64,000 nt of DNA from Sinisalibacter lacisalsi (GCF_014640115.1 NZ_BMGI01000002.1:434001-498000), one strand, 5' to 3'. Shown: positions 27,335-37,103, counted from the stretch's first letter. The notes: a model not told the origin generated them from the sequence alone. Translations and numbers: made by a program.

Positions 27335-28344
27335 TGGATTTTCTGAATGCCATCGTGGCGCTGTCCAATTACGTGCTGATCCCGGCCATCGCCTATGGCA
27401 GCCAGCTCGCGCTCGGCGCGCTCGGGGTCACGCTGATCTACGGCATCCTGCGGTTTTCCAACTTCGCCCATGGCGACAGCATGGCCTTCGGCGCGATGGT
27501 GACGATCCTGTTCACCTGGTGGTTCCAGTCGATGGGGATCACCCTCGGCCCGCTTCCGACGGCGCTGCTCGCCCTGCCCTTCGGCATCCTCGGCGCCGCC
27601 GCGCTGTTGCTGGCCACCGACCGCGTCGTCTACCGCTTCTACCGACGGGTGAAGGCCAAGCCGATCGTCTTCGTGATGGCCTCGATCGGGGTGATGTTCA
27701 TTCTCAACGGCCTTGTACGCTTCATCATCGGCCCGGGTGACCAGCGATTTGCCGACGGCGAACGCTTCATCATCTCGGCGCGCGACTTTCGCGAATGGTC
27801 CGGGCTGAGCGAGGCCCTGGTGCTGAAAACCTCGCAGGGCATCACCATCGTCACCGCCGTGGTGGTGGTGGCGGTGCTGTTCTGGTTCCTCAACCGCACC
27901 CGCACCGGCAAGTCGATGCGCGCCTTCTCCGACAACGAGGACCTGGCGCTGCTCTCGGGGATCAACCCCGAGCGGGTGGTGATGTACACCTGGCTCATCG
28001 TTGCCGCGCTCGCCACCATCGCGGGCGTGCTCTACGGGCTCGACAAGAGCTTCAAGCCCTTCACCTATTTCCAGTTGCTGCTGCCGATCTTCGCCTCCGC
28101 CATCGTCGGCGGCCTCGGCAGCCCGCTCGGCGCCATCGCCGGGGGCTTCGTCATCGCCTTCTCCGAGGTGATGGTCACCTATGCCTGGAAAAAGGTTCTT
28201 GGCTACCTGCTACCTGACAGCCTCGCGCCCGACGGGCTGGTGCAGCTTCTGTCCACCGACTATAAGTTCGCGGTTTCCTTCGCGATCCTCGTGGTGGTGC
28301 TCCTGTTCAAACCCACCGGGCTGTTCAAGGGGAAATCGGTATGA
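27334..28344 (+). CDS. Branched-chain-type ABC transporter permease (LivH-like)
   Basis: The 336-residue permease has around eight hydrophobic segments and family motifs: GALGVTLIYGILRFSNFAHG, FVMASIGVMFILNGLVRFII and ASAIVGGLGSPLGAIAGGFV, ending FKPTGLFKGKSV. The start overlaps the small secreted gene by one base (TGATG), and the stop overlaps the LivM start. Confidence 0.94.
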   Translation: MDFLNAIVALSNYVLIPAIAYGSQLALGALGVTLIYGILRFSNFAHGDSMAFGAMVTILFTWWFQSMGITLGPLPTALLALPFGILGAAALLLATDRVVYRFYRRVKAKPIVFVMASIGVMFILNGLVRFIIGPGDQRFADGERFIISARDFREWSGLSEALVLKTSQGITIVTAVVVVAVLFWFLNRTRTGKSMRAFSDNEDLALLSGINPERVVMYTWLIVAALATIAGVLYGLDKSFKPFTYFQLLLPIFASAIVGGLGSPLGAIAGGFVIAFSEVMVTYAWKKVLGYLLPDSLAPDGLVQLLSTDYKFAVSFAILVVVLLFKPTGLFKGKSV

Positions 28345-29651
28345 GCGTGAACTGGAAAAACATCGGCCTGTTCGGCGTCGTCGCCCTGCTCCTGCTCTGG
28401 ACCGGGCTGTTCCAGAGCTGGAACTCGGCGCTCCTGATCATCAACATGGGCCTGATCTCGGCGATCATGGCGCTCGGGGTCAACATGCAGTGGGGCTACG
28501 CCGGGCTGTTCAACGTCGGTGTCATGGGCTTCGTGGCGCTCGGCGGGCTCGCGGTGGTGATCACCTCCGAGGCCCCGGTGGCCGAGGCCTGGGCGGCGGG
28601 CGGACCGCGGGTGCTCGCCGGGCTCGCCTTCGCCGTCGGCGTGCTGGCCGCCGCCGTCGCGCTCTACAAGCGCATGGCGCCCGGCCGCAGCCGCGCGCTT
28701 GCGCTCACCGTGCTGCTCGTCGGCGGCTTCTTCGCCTACCGCGCGATCTTCGATCCGGCGGTCGATGCCGTCGAGTCGGTGAACCCGGCCGCAACCGGCT
28801 ATCTTGGCGGGCTCGGCCTGCCGGTGGCCGTGGCCTGGCTGGTCGGCGGCCTGCTCGCAGCCGGGGTGGCCTGGGCGATCGGCAAGACCGCGCTCGGCCT
28901 GCGCTCCGACTACCTCGCGATCGCCACGCTCGGCATCTCCGAGATCGTGATTGCCGTGCTCAAGAACGAGGAATGGCTGGCGCGTGGGGTGAAGAACGTC
29001 AACGGGCTCGACCGGCCCTGGCCGGTGCCCTACGAGGTCGACCTTCAGCAGAGCGCGGAGTTCGTCGACTGGGCCACAGGCTGGGGCCTCGACCCGGTGA
29101 TCACCTCCTCGATCGTGGTCAAACTCGCCTTTGCCGGGCTCTTCATCATCGTGCTGGCGGTGCTGATGTGGATGAGCCAGGCCGCGCTCAACTCGCCCTG
29201 GGGCCGGATGATGCGCGCGATCCGCGACAACGAGGTCGCCGCCGAGGCGATGGGCAAGGACGTCACCCGCCGCCACCTGCAGGTGTTCATCCTCGGCTCC
29301 GCCGTGATCGGCATCGCCGGCGCGATGATGACCACGCTCGACGGGCTGTTCACCCCCGGCACCTACCAGCCGCTGCGCTATACCTTCCTGGTCTGGGTGA
29401 TGGTGATCGTCGGCGGCTCGGGCAGCAACTGGGGCTCGGTGCTGGGCGGCTTCGTGATCTGGTTCTTCTGGGTGCAGGTCGAACCGCTCGGCCGCTGGCT
29501 GATGGACATGCTGACCTCCGGGATGGCAGCGGATTCGGCGCTGCGCGCGCACCTGATCGACTCGGCGGCGCATATGCGGCTGCTCACCATGGGGGTGATC
29601 CTGCTGCTGGTGCTGCGCTTCAGCCCGCGCGGGCTGATCCCCGAGAAGTGA
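28341..29651 (+). CDS. Branched-chain-type ABC transporter permease (LivM-like)
   Basis: The 436-residue permease pairs with the preceding one. It has the LivM-type MGLISAIMALGVNMQWGYAG, LGLRSDYLAIATLGISEIVI, the cytoplasmic EAA-like loop RDNEVAAEAMGKDVTRRHLQ and VWVMVIVGGSGSNWGSVLGG, with many hydrophobic helices. The stop overlaps a GTG start of the next gene. Confidence 0.94.
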   Translation: MSVNWKNIGLFGVVALLLLWTGLFQSWNSALLIINMGLISAIMALGVNMQWGYAGLFNVGVMGFVALGGLAVVITSEAPVAEAWAAGGPRVLAGLAFAVGVLAAAVALYKRMAPGRSRALALTVLLVGGFFAYRAIFDPAVDAVESVNPAATGYLGGLGLPVAVAWLVGGLLAAGVAWAIGKTALGLRSDYLAIATLGISEIVIAVLKNEEWLARGVKNVNGLDRPWPVPYEVDLQQSAEFVDWATGWGLDPVITSSIVVKLAFAGLFIIVLAVLMWMSQAALNSPWGRMMRAIRDNEVAAEAMGKDVTRRHLQVFILGSAVIGIAGAMMTTLDGLFTPGTYQPLRYTFLVWVMVIVGGSGSNWGSVLGGFVIWFFWVQVEPLGRWLMDMLTSGMAADSALRAHLIDSAAHMRLLTMGVILLLVLRFSPRGLIPEK

Positions 29652-30250
29652 CCCGACCGGCGATCCTCGTTCTGGCCGCCGGTCGGGCCACGCGGATGCG
29701 CGGCCGCGACAAGCTGATGGAGGAGGTCGCGGGCCAGCCGCTGCTTGCCGAGCGGGTGGCGACAGCGCGCGCGACCGGCGCCCCGGTCTGGGTGACGCTG
29801 CCGCCGCGCGCCGAAAGGCCCGGCCGCTGGGCCGCGCTCGAAGGCGCCGGGGCCGGGCTGATCGAGGTGGGCGACGCCGATAACGGCATGTCGGCGAGCC
29901 TCAGGGCCGGTCTCGCGGCCCTGCCCGCCGATTGCCCGGCGCTCCTGGTGATGCTGGCCGACATGCCGGAGATCACCACGGCCGATATCACCGCCCTGCT
30001 CGCCCCCTTCGACGGCACCACGATCCTGCGCGGCGCGAGCGCCGAGGGGCGCCCCGGCCACCCGGTGCTGTTTCCCGCGCGCGACTTTCCCGCCCTCGCT
30101 GCGCTCACCGGCGACGCCGGCGCGCGCGACCTGCTCCGCGCCGAGGCCGGCCGGGTGCGCCTCGTGCCGCTACCCGCCCGCCATGCCCTCACCGACCTCG
30201 ACACGCCCGAAGACTGGGCGGCTTGGCGCGCCGCGCGCCCACGGGGCTGA
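29648..30250 (+). CDS. MobA/MocA-like NTP transferase
   Basis: The 200-residue product has the nucleotidyltransferase signature LVLAAGRATRMRGRDKLMEE with the essential G-x-x-R-M-x-G and lysine, then LVMLADMPEITTADI (the D-M-P of MobA/MocA proteins) and GRPGHPVLFPARDF. Members transfer CMP or GMP to molybdopterin, or nucleotides to sugars; no molybdoenzyme gene is adjacent. The start is a GTG overlapping the permease stop (GTGA), so it is translated with the transport operon although the link is not obvious. Confidence 0.85.
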   Translation: MTRPAILVLAAGRATRMRGRDKLMEEVAGQPLLAERVATARATGAPVWVTLPPRAERPGRWAALEGAGAGLIEVGDADNGMSASLRAGLAALPADCPALLVMLADMPEITTADITALLAPFDGTTILRGASAEGRPGHPVLFPARDFPALAALTGDAGARDLLRAEAGRVRLVPLPARHALTDLDTPEDWAAWRAARPRG

Positions 30251-30258
30251 CGTGCGAA

Positions 30259-30285
30259 CGCCGGGCCCCTTGCGGGCGCCCGGCG
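30259..30285. terminator. GC-rich hairpin between convergent genes
   Basis: CGCCGGGC (30259-30266) pairs with GCCCGGCG (30278-30285). There is no T tract, so a terminator role is only probable. It lies between the convergent NTP transferase and Hint genes. Confidence 0.45.
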
Positions 30286-30319
30286 CTCAGACATCCCCCC
30301 AGGGACGATTCTCATTCTG

Positions 30320-31036
30320 TCAGATCGAGGCGATCAGCTGCGCTTCCCGGTCGTCGATCGTCACCCGCATCTCGACGTAATTCGCGGCGGTGGTGTCGTA
30401 GCGCAGGCGCGGCACCGCCTCGGTCATCGCGTGCCATTCTTCCGGATGCGCCACGCGGATCGACCACATGTCGGGCGCGAAGCTCTCCATCCAGAGGCCG
30501 TTGACCCGGATCATCTGGTGGCTGTCGAGCAAGGGGTGGCTCCAGCGTGCAACCGAGCGCGGCACGATTTCGACACCATCGAGATGGGTGAGATCCCCCG
30601 CCGCCGCGAGCACCTCGTCGGTGCCGAACAGAACCTGGTTGAGCGGGCTGCGCACCAGCAGCCGCTGCCCGGGCGCAAGCACGAGGTTGCCACCCTCCGG
30701 GGTGCTGCCGAGCGCGCCGGCGCGGATGCGCACCGGGCCCGGCCCGGCCGGCATCGCGGCGTCTGCGGTGGCTTCCGGCACGTCGTAAACCACGGTGGAG
30801 GTGCCGATCCAGCGCAGCGGCTGAAGCCCGGCGTCGCGCGTCACGAGCTTGTCGCCCACGCGCAGATCGCGCGCCAGCACCGGGCCGCGCGCGGTTTCCA
30901 CAAGCGCGGCCTGCGCCAGGCCGGAGGTGGCGAAGACCGGCGCGGCCATCTCGCCGAGCCCCCTGAACGCATCGCCGCGCGGATCGAGCGCGGGCGGAAG
31001 GTCGTTTTCCACGGCCGGTGAACGAAAGTGCAGCAT
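30320..31036 (-). CDS. Hint-domain protein lacking the catalytic residues
   Basis: The 238-residue product is built around a Hint_2-type domain: TARGPVLARDLRVGDKLVTR, QPLRWIGTSTVVYDV, RIRAGALGSTPEGGNLVLAP and HQMIRVNGLWMESFAPDMWS align with the C-terminal Hint domain of the neighbouring giant protein. At the nucleophile position the C-F-T-P-G-T motif is replaced by G-L-A-Q-A-A, and S-P-N-H becomes A-P-G-Q, so both catalytic Cys and His are gone. It has no signal peptide. I chose the Met at 31036; the Met further upstream would add an unrelated tail. Confidence 0.8.
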   Translation of the reverse strand: MLHFRSPAVENDLPPALDPRGDAFRGLGEMAAPVFATSGLAQAALVETARGPVLARDLRVGDKLVTRDAGLQPLRWIGTSTVVYDVPEATADAAMPAGPGPVRIRAGALGSTPEGGNLVLAPGQRLLVRSPLNQVLFGTDEVLAAAGDLTHLDGVEIVPRSVARWSHPLLDSHQMIRVNGLWMESFAPDMWSIRVAHPEEWHAMTEAVPRLRYDTTAANYVEMRVTIDDREAQLIASI

Positions 31037-31592
31037 GGTTTCAACCCCGTCAGGTCGGATCAAATCGTCGGACAGGGTCAGGCTACCCGTCAAAGGTGCC
31101 CCGATTGTGAAGAGATTCGGTAAATTGTGCCCGAATTGCTGGCCGGAGAACCGCTGAAAGCCAGTTGTTTTCGGCGGTGCGGCCACATTTCCGCCCGATT
31201 TCGCCACAATTCGCGCGATCCGGCCCCGGGTGCGGCAGGCCCGTTGATCCCGCGCCGAGGCCCTTTTGCGGCGACCGATTCGCCTTGTTTTCCTGCGTGA
31301 CGGCGCTTGTTCCGGTTTGGAGACAATTCGCCCTTGTGTGGCAAGATTGGTGACTAAGGCGAAACAATGGCACCGATGCGGCCTCGGCGCCCTTTCAGTA
31401 ATCCCGCGATATCATCGCCCCGGCGGCGGGCCGAAATGAAAACAATCCCGCAGTCACCCGCGAGATTGTTTCAAAACCGGAAACAGCGTGGCCTTCGGCG
31501 CGCGAAGCCCGTCTCGGCACCAGGTGCCGGGGGCAGCCCCTCCCCTTTTCCAGCCTGGGTCGCCCGCCGGAGCCGCCGGCGGGCGCGCTGCA
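31037..31592. other. Gap between the two Hint-protein genes
   Basis: This 556-bp non-coding stretch contains the terminator of the giant RTX gene at 31439-31471 and, to its left, the presumed promoter of the small Hint gene. Repeated AATTGT/ACAATT-like words occur at 31105-31215, but I could not define a clear operator. No gene with family features is present. Confidence 0.5.
31439..31471 (-). terminator. Intrinsic terminator after the RTX/Hint gene
   Basis: On the minus strand AAACAATC-TCGC and GCGG-GATTGTTT form a 12-bp stem around an 8-base loop, followed by TTCATTT. It lies about 120 bp beyond the stop of the giant protein and points leftward. Confidence 0.6.
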
Positions 31593-34500
31593 TCACTCCC
31601 CGACGAGCATCCGGGCTTCGTGCTTCTTGAGGATCCGCCGGGCGGCGGTGTAATCCTCGATCCCGTCGCGCGTATCGAGCTCGGGGAAAAGTTCGAACAG
31701 TTCCTGACGCTGGGCGTTGCCGATGCCCTTGAGCGAATGATCGCCCGGCTGGAAGCTTTCCGTCCACGCCCCGTCCGAGAGCACCACTTCGTGGTGTTCG
31801 AACATGAAGTGCAGGTAGGTCACCCCCAGCGGCTCGACGGTCATGATCCCCTTGTTGTCGACAAGGTGTTTCGCCGCCGCCAGCACTTCGCGCTCGTCGA
31901 AGTAGAGCGTGGTGCGATCGTTGGCCACCAGCACGCGGTGGTTCGGGCTGACCATCATGTCGCGCTCGGGCAGGCCGTTGCCGAGCGCGCCGGCGCGGAT
32001 CAGGACCGGCTTGAGGTGGTCGGAAACCGCCAACTCCTTGAAACCGATCGGCTTGTGGCCGACCCACTTGATCTCCTGGATGCCGTTGTCGCGGGTAATC
32101 ACCCGGTCGCCGGCCTTCAGCTCTTCCACCCGGCGCTCGCCCTTCGGCGTCGCGATCATGGTGCCCGGCGTGAAGCAGGGGATCACGTTCTCGATCTCGT
32201 AGAAGTTCAGCGTGCCGGCCGCATCGCCGTTCTCGTCGAAGTAGGAGACGAAGCCGTCTTCCTTGTCGGCCGAAGTATAGGTGACCTTGAGCGAACCGTT
32301 ATTCGGGGCCGAGCCGTTGAGATCGAGCGTGTCGAAATCGTCGCCGCCTTCGCCACCGTAGATCAGATCGTCGGCATTGACGTTGACGAAGCTGTCGCGG
32401 TCGTCGCCGCCATACATCTCGTCATTGCCCGCGCCGCCATCGATCAGGTCGCTGCCGGCGCCGCCATGAAGCTCGTCATTGCCCTCGCCGCCGTAGATCG
32501 TGTCGTTGTCGATGCCGCCGTCGATGAAATCGTCACCCTCGTCGCCGTAGAGGATATCGGCATCGTCCTGGCCGTAGATGGTGTCGTTGCCGGCACCGCC
32601 ATAGATCACGTCGATGCCGTTATCGGGCCGCGGGTCGATATCATCGGGGAGGTTGAGCGGGTCGAGCGACGGATCCGGGCCGAGGCCGCCATAGATCACG
32701 TCATCACCATCGCCGCCATGGATCGTGTCGGAACCGTGTCCGCCGATGATCGTGTCGTTGCCGGCGTCGCCGTAGATCAGATCGTCGTCGAGCCCGCCGT
32801 CGATGGTGTCGTCGCCGGCACCACCATGGATCGTGTCCTGGTCGTCGCCAGTGAGGATTGTGTCGTTGCCATCGCCGCCTTCGACGTAGTCGCGATCGTC
32901 GAACTTGTCGCTGTCTTCCGGCACCAGCGGCGGGAAGCCGTAGTCCGAGGCCGGGTTGGAGCCCGAGGTGTCGATGTAATCGTCCCCGGCGCCGCCGTAG
33001 ACGGTATCGGAGCCATCGCCGCCGATGATCGTGTCGTTGCCGTCTTCGCCATGGATCACGTCATCACCGGCGCCGCCGACGATATGGTCGTCGCCAAGCC
33101 CGGCAAACACCGTGTCGTCGCCGTCGCCGGCGAGGATCACATCGTCGTTGGGCTGAGCGCCCGGCAGGATCGCGTCGTTCGCGTCGACCATGTCGCCTTC
33201 CGGATCGTCCATGTAATTCACGTCGATCAGGTCGTCGCCAACGGTGCCGGACACGATCCCGTCGTTGACCATCAGGGTCACGACCGCGCTGTCGGTTCCG
33301 CCGTTGCCGTCGGAGATGGTGTAGTCGATCGTGGTTTCCCCGAAGAAATCGGTGCCGGGGGTGAAGGTGATCGTGCCATCGGGGTTGATATCGACCGACC
33401 CGTCCGGGCTGGAGGCGCTGATCACGTTCAGCGGATCGCCGTCCGGGTCGCTGTCGTTGGCCAGCACCGAGATCACCACCGGGGTGTTGATCGGGGTGCG
33501 GCCGGCGTCATCCTCGGCCACCGGCGCGTCGTTCACCGGGGTCACGTCGATGTTCACCGTCGCCGTGTCGGTCCCGCCATTGCCGTCCGACACCGTGTAG
33601 GTGAAACTGTCGGGCCCGTTGTAGTCAGGGTCCGGGGTGTAGGTCAGCGTGCCGTCGGGGTTGATCTCGACCGTGCCGTTGGAGGGATCGCCCACCTCGG
33701 TCACCTCGAGCATGTCGCCGTCGACGTCGCTGTCGTTCGCCAGCACGTCGATCACCACCGCCGTGTCCTCGTCGGTGCTGGTGCTGTCGTCACCCGCCAC
33801 CGGCGCGTCGTTCACCGGGGTCACCTCGACGCTCACCGTCGCGGTGTCGGTGCCGCCATTGCCGTCGGAGACGGTATAGGCGATCGTCGTGCTGCCGTTG
33901 AAGTTCTCGTCCGGCGTGAAGGTGAGCGTGCCGTCGGGGTTGATCTCGACCATGCCGTCCGGGCTCGTCGCCTCGGTCACCGTCAGCAAATCGCCGTCCG
34001 GGTCGCTGTCGTTCGCCAGCACGTCGATCACCACGGCGGTGTCCTCGTCGGTGGTGGCGTCGTCGTCCATCGCCATCGGCGCTTCGTTCTGCGGATCGGT
34101 GAGGAATTCCTCGATCTGGCTGAAGCCGAGCGTGTCGCCGTTCTCGAAGGTCACCGTGCCCTTGTAGGCGCCGGCATCGGTATCGTCCTCGATCTTGTCG
34201 ATGGTCACCTTGCCGGCGCCGCGCAGATCGAGCACGTCGTGGTCGGTGTCTTCATCGGGGCCGTTGCCGCCGACGATCACGTCGCCCGCCCCGTCCTCGG
34301 CGCTGGCGACGATGAAGGTATCGTTGCCGCCCTCGCCATGCATCACGTCCGCCCCGGCGCCGCCGGTGATCACGTCATCGCCCGGCGGGCAGTGCTCGCC
34401 ATCCGGCGCGGTGGTCTCGAAGGTCACGTCGGAAACCCAGATCGCCTGGTCGGTCGCCTCGCCGTTCTGGTAAAGGATCTCGACCCGCGCCACCGGGCCC

Positions 34501-37103
34501 GCGATCGCCACTTCGACCGATCCCAGCGCATCTTCGGGATCAACATTGCCCTCGTCCGGCGAGGTGCCCGTCACCGTATTGCCGTCCACGTCCTGCACGC
34601 CGGTGGGCGTGAGGACCACGTCCACCGCGTTGCCCTCGGCGTCGAAGGCGCGGACGGTCACCCGGTCGATATGATCATCGGCGCTGTAGCCGGTGTCGAC
34701 ATCGTTGAGCCGGAAGAACACGTTCTGCACCTCGTCGCCATAGGCGCTGTCTGTGGCCGAGAAGGCGAGCGAGGTGAGCGAGGTATCCTCGAAGCCGCCA
34801 TCGCTGCCCACACCATAGAGCATCAGGCTGGAATCGGGATCGAGCCCCTCGCCCGCCTCGGTGTAGACCGTGTCGTCCGAAATCGTCGCGGAGGCGCCAT
34901 GGTCGAGGGCGCTGAAGGCGATGTTCACGTTTATGCCGCCGGCGTCGTAATCGGTGGAGCCGCCTGGATGGGTGCCGTCGGCCGCCACGTTCTCCCAGAC
35001 GAGGGTTTTCGCCTCGCCCGGCGCGCCGGGGGTGCCGGGGCCGTAATCGCCGTAGATCGTGTCGTCGCCCGCGCCGCCTTCGATGACATCGTTGCCGGCG
35101 CCGCCAAAGATCAGGTCGTCACCCGCGCCGCCGTCGATCACGTCGTCATAGGCTCCCGCCTCGCCGGTCGTGCCGGAGGCCGCGGGATCGTAGGTGGCGT
35201 AGAAGTCGGAATAGAGCAGCGTCTCGGTGCCGGAGCCCGTGTTCATCGTCGGCCCGTCGTCCGGCAGCGCCCCGTTGCCATCCGCATCGACGGCGTAGAA
35301 CTCGGTGGGCTGCACACCGCCCTTGATCGACACGCCGAGCACCACCGAAGCCCCCTCGAGCTCGGGGTTTTCCGCCACGATGAAGCCATGCATCTGGGCG
35401 TAGAAATCATCGAGATCGTTGGAGATATGCGTCGGCGTGCCGCCTTCGGGGAACCCGTCGATCTTGATCGCCCGATCATGCTCGCCATCGCCATCGGTGT
35501 CGAAATAGAACACGATGTTGGAGATGTCCTGCTCCCAGGTCGGGAACAGGTCGCCCGTCTTCCCGCCGGTTTCGCAGGTTTCGTCATCGCCATGGATGGT
35601 GTCGTTGCCGTCGCCGCCATGGATCGTGTCGTCGCCCGCGCCGCCATAGATCAGGTCGTCGCCGCCCTCGCCATGGATCACGTCGTCGCCGTCGTTGCCG
35701 TAGAGCGTATCGTTGCCCTCTTGCGGCGTGCCATCGCTCACCTCGACGTCGAAGAAAACGTCGGTGATGTTGATGCCGCTGTTGCCGGAACCGTCCTGGT
35801 CGTGCTCGATCACGATCCGGGCCACCGGACCGGCGATGCCGACAAGCACGGAGTATTCCGGCGCGTCATCGTCGAGGTATCCGCCCTTGCTGTCGGCGGT
35901 ATCGGCGCCGGGCACGCTGTCGGTGTCGAGCAGGCTCAGCTTGCTGCCACCGGTCATGTCCACCCGGATCACGTTGTCGTCGGCGTCGTAGGCGGTGACC
36001 CGCACCAGGCCGTCGCCGTCGATATCGTTGATCCGGAACGACACGTTCGAAACCGGGTCGGAGAAGGCCAGCTGGTAATCGCCCTCGTTGCCCTCGCCGT
36101 TGGTGATGCTCTCGAAGGAACTGTCGTCATCGACCGGGTCGCCATCGTCCACGATCCCGTCGGTGTTCTGCGTGGTCACCTCGAAGCGCGAGTCGGTGTG
36201 GCCAGTTTCGGTCAGGATCGAGAAGGTCACATCGACGTTGCCGGTGTTCTGGGTGAAGCCGTCGGCATCGGTTCCGCTGCCGAAATTCGGCGCCTCCGAC
36301 CAGTTGAGGCTCTCGCGCAGGGTGACGGTTTCGGCCGCGCCGGAATCGCCATAGATCACGTCGTCGCCCGCGCCGCCGAAGACGGTGTCGTCACCCGCGC
36401 CCGCGTACACGGTATCATTGCCCGCACCCGCGACGATCACGTCATCGTCCGGCGCCGCACCGGACAGGATCGCATCGCCCGCGTCGACCATGTCGCCATC
36501 GGGGTCGCCGTCATAGGCAAGGTCGATCAGGTCGTCGCCCGCCGTGCCCTCAACGATGCCATCGCGGGTATCGTGCACCGCGTTGAAGCCCATGTCGGTG
36601 ATCTTGATATGGCCCGACTCGTCGTCGCTGCCGCCGTGGTAGTGGATGATGACCAGTTCCACGATCGGCCCGGCGATCGAGACGGTCATGCCCTCTTCGT
36701 CAAGCTTCGTTCCGCCTTCGATGGTGTTGCCGCTCACCGTCTGCTCCGCCTGCAGATCGGAAAAGTCGACGTCGACGAGATCGCCGTTGGCGTCATAGGC
36801 GAGGATCGTCACCTTGTCGTCCCAGTCGTGCCCCTGGTCGATATCCTTGATCTGGAAGTTGAGGTCGGTCACCGCCGTGTCGAAGGTGATGACGGCGCGG
36901 GTCGGCTCCTCGACATCATCCGATTTGAGTTCGCCGTACTTGAGCCGGAATTCATCGTCATCGCCGTTGTCCGGCGTCGACACCGTGACCCCGACGGGAT
37001 CGGCCCCGGAAGAGGAGACGAGCTGCGCAGAGCCGTCGGCGCCGGTCAGATCCCAGTCGAGAAGGTAGTCGCCGGTCGGCGTGTAGGAGGTCGAATAGGT
37101 CAT
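31593..37103 (-). CDS. Giant RTX/Ig-like repeat surface protein with a C-terminal Hint domain
   Basis: A product of about 1836 residues. The first ~1000 residues hold repeated beta modules of one type (LNFQIKDIDQGHDWDDKVTI, VSFRINDIDGDGLVRVTAYD, VFFRLNDVDTGYSADDHIDR) separated by RTX calcium-binding nonapeptides (GGAGDD, GNDTIYGG). Three cadherin/Ig-like repeats follow at about 1005-1280 (EDTAVVIDVLANDSDPDGD and YTVSDGNGGTDTATV), then a long RTX block to about 1585. The Hint domain at about 1640-1790 keeps the catalytic motif CFTPGTMIATPKGERRVEEL and the SPNHRVLV histidine. It is probably exported by a type I system not encoded here. The start at MTYSTSY was chosen; a Met 19 codons earlier also exists. 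Confidence 0.9.
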   Translation of the reverse strand: MTYSTSYTPTGDYLLDWDLTGADGSAQLVSSSGADPVGVTVSTPDNGDDDEFRLKYGELKSDDVEEPTRAVITFDTAVTDLNFQIKDIDQGHDWDDKVTILAYDANGDLVDVDFSDLQAEQTVSGNTIEGGTKLDEEGMTVSIAGPIVELVIIHYHGGSDDESGHIKITDMGFNAVHDTRDGIVEGTAGDDLIDLAYDGDPDGDMVDAGDAILSGAAPDDDVIVAGAGNDTVYAGAGDDTVFGGAGDDVIYGDSGAAETVTLRESLNWSEAPNFGSGTDADGFTQNTGNVDVTFSILTETGHTDSRFEVTTQNTDGIVDDGDPVDDDSSFESITNGEGNEGDYQLAFSDPVSNVSFRINDIDGDGLVRVTAYDADDNVIRVDMTGGSKLSLLDTDSVPGADTADSKGGYLDDDAPEYSVLVGIAGPVARIVIEHDQDGSGNSGINITDVFFDVEVSDGTPQEGNDTLYGNDGDDVIHGEGGDDLIYGGAGDDTIHGGDGNDTIHGDDETCETGGKTGDLFPTWEQDISNIVFYFDTDGDGEHDRAIKIDGFPEGGTPTHISNDLDDFYAQMHGFIVAENPELEGASVVLGVSIKGGVQPTEFYAVDADGNGALPDDGPTMNTGSGTETLLYSDFYATYDPAASGTTGEAGAYDDVIDGGAGDDLIFGGAGNDVIEGGAGDDTIYGDYGPGTPGAPGEAKTLVWENVAADGTHPGGSTDYDAGGINVNIAFSALDHGASATISDDTVYTEAGEGLDPDSSLMLYGVGSDGGFEDTSLTSLAFSATDSAYGDEVQNVFFRLNDVDTGYSADDHIDRVTVRAFDAEGNAVDVVLTPTGVQDVDGNTVTGTSPDEGNVDPEDALGSVEVAIAGPVARVEILYQNGEATDQAIWVSDVTFETTAPDGEHCPPGDDVITGGAGADVMHGEGGNDTFIVASAEDGAGDVIVGGNGPDEDTDHDVLDLRGAGKVTIDKIEDDTDAGAYKGTVTFENGDTLGFSQIEEFLTDPQNEAPMAMDDDATTDEDTAVVIDVLANDSDPDGDLLTVTEATSPDGMVEINPDGTLTFTPDENFNGSTTIAYTVSDGNGGTDTATVSVEVTPVNDAPVAGDDSTSTDEDTAVVIDVLANDSDVDGDMLEVTEVGDPSNGTVEINPDGTLTYTPDPDYNGPDSFTYTVSDGNGGTDTATVNIDVTPVNDAPVAEDDAGRTPINTPVVISVLANDSDPDGDPLNVISASSPDGSVDINPDGTITFTPGTDFFGETTIDYTISDGNGGTDSAVVTLMVNDGIVSGTVGDDLIDVNYMDDPEGDMVDANDAILPGAQPNDDVILAGDGDDTVFAGLGDDHIVGGAGDDVIHGEDGNDTIIGGDGSDTVYGGAGDDYIDTSGSNPASDYGFPPLVPEDSDKFDDRDYVEGGDGNDTILTGDDQDTIHGGAGDDTIDGGLDDDLIYGDAGNDTIIGGHGSDTIHGGDGDDVIYGGLGPDPSLDPLNLPDDIDPRPDNGIDVIYGGAGNDTIYGQDDADILYGDEGDDFIDGGIDNDTIYGGEGNDELHGGAGSDLIDGGAGNDEMYGGDDRDSFVNVNADDLIYGGEGGDDFDTLDLNGSAPNNGSLKVTYTSADKEDGFVSYFDENGDAAGTLNFYEIENVIPCFTPGTMIATPKGERRVEELKAGDRVITRDNGIQEIKWVGHKPIGFKELAVSDHLKPVLIRAGALGNGLPERDMMVSPNHRVLVANDRTTLYFDEREVLAAAKHLVDNKGIMTVEPLGVTYLHFMFEHHEVVLSDGAWTESFQPGDHSLKGIGNAQRQELFELFPELDTRDGIEDYTAARRILKKHEARMLVGE

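Noticed and set aside
32340-33260. Regular short repeats that could suggest a CRISPR array or tandem-repeat locus
   Set aside because: They encode RTX calcium-binding nonapeptides in frame within one protein; there are no spacers of equal length.
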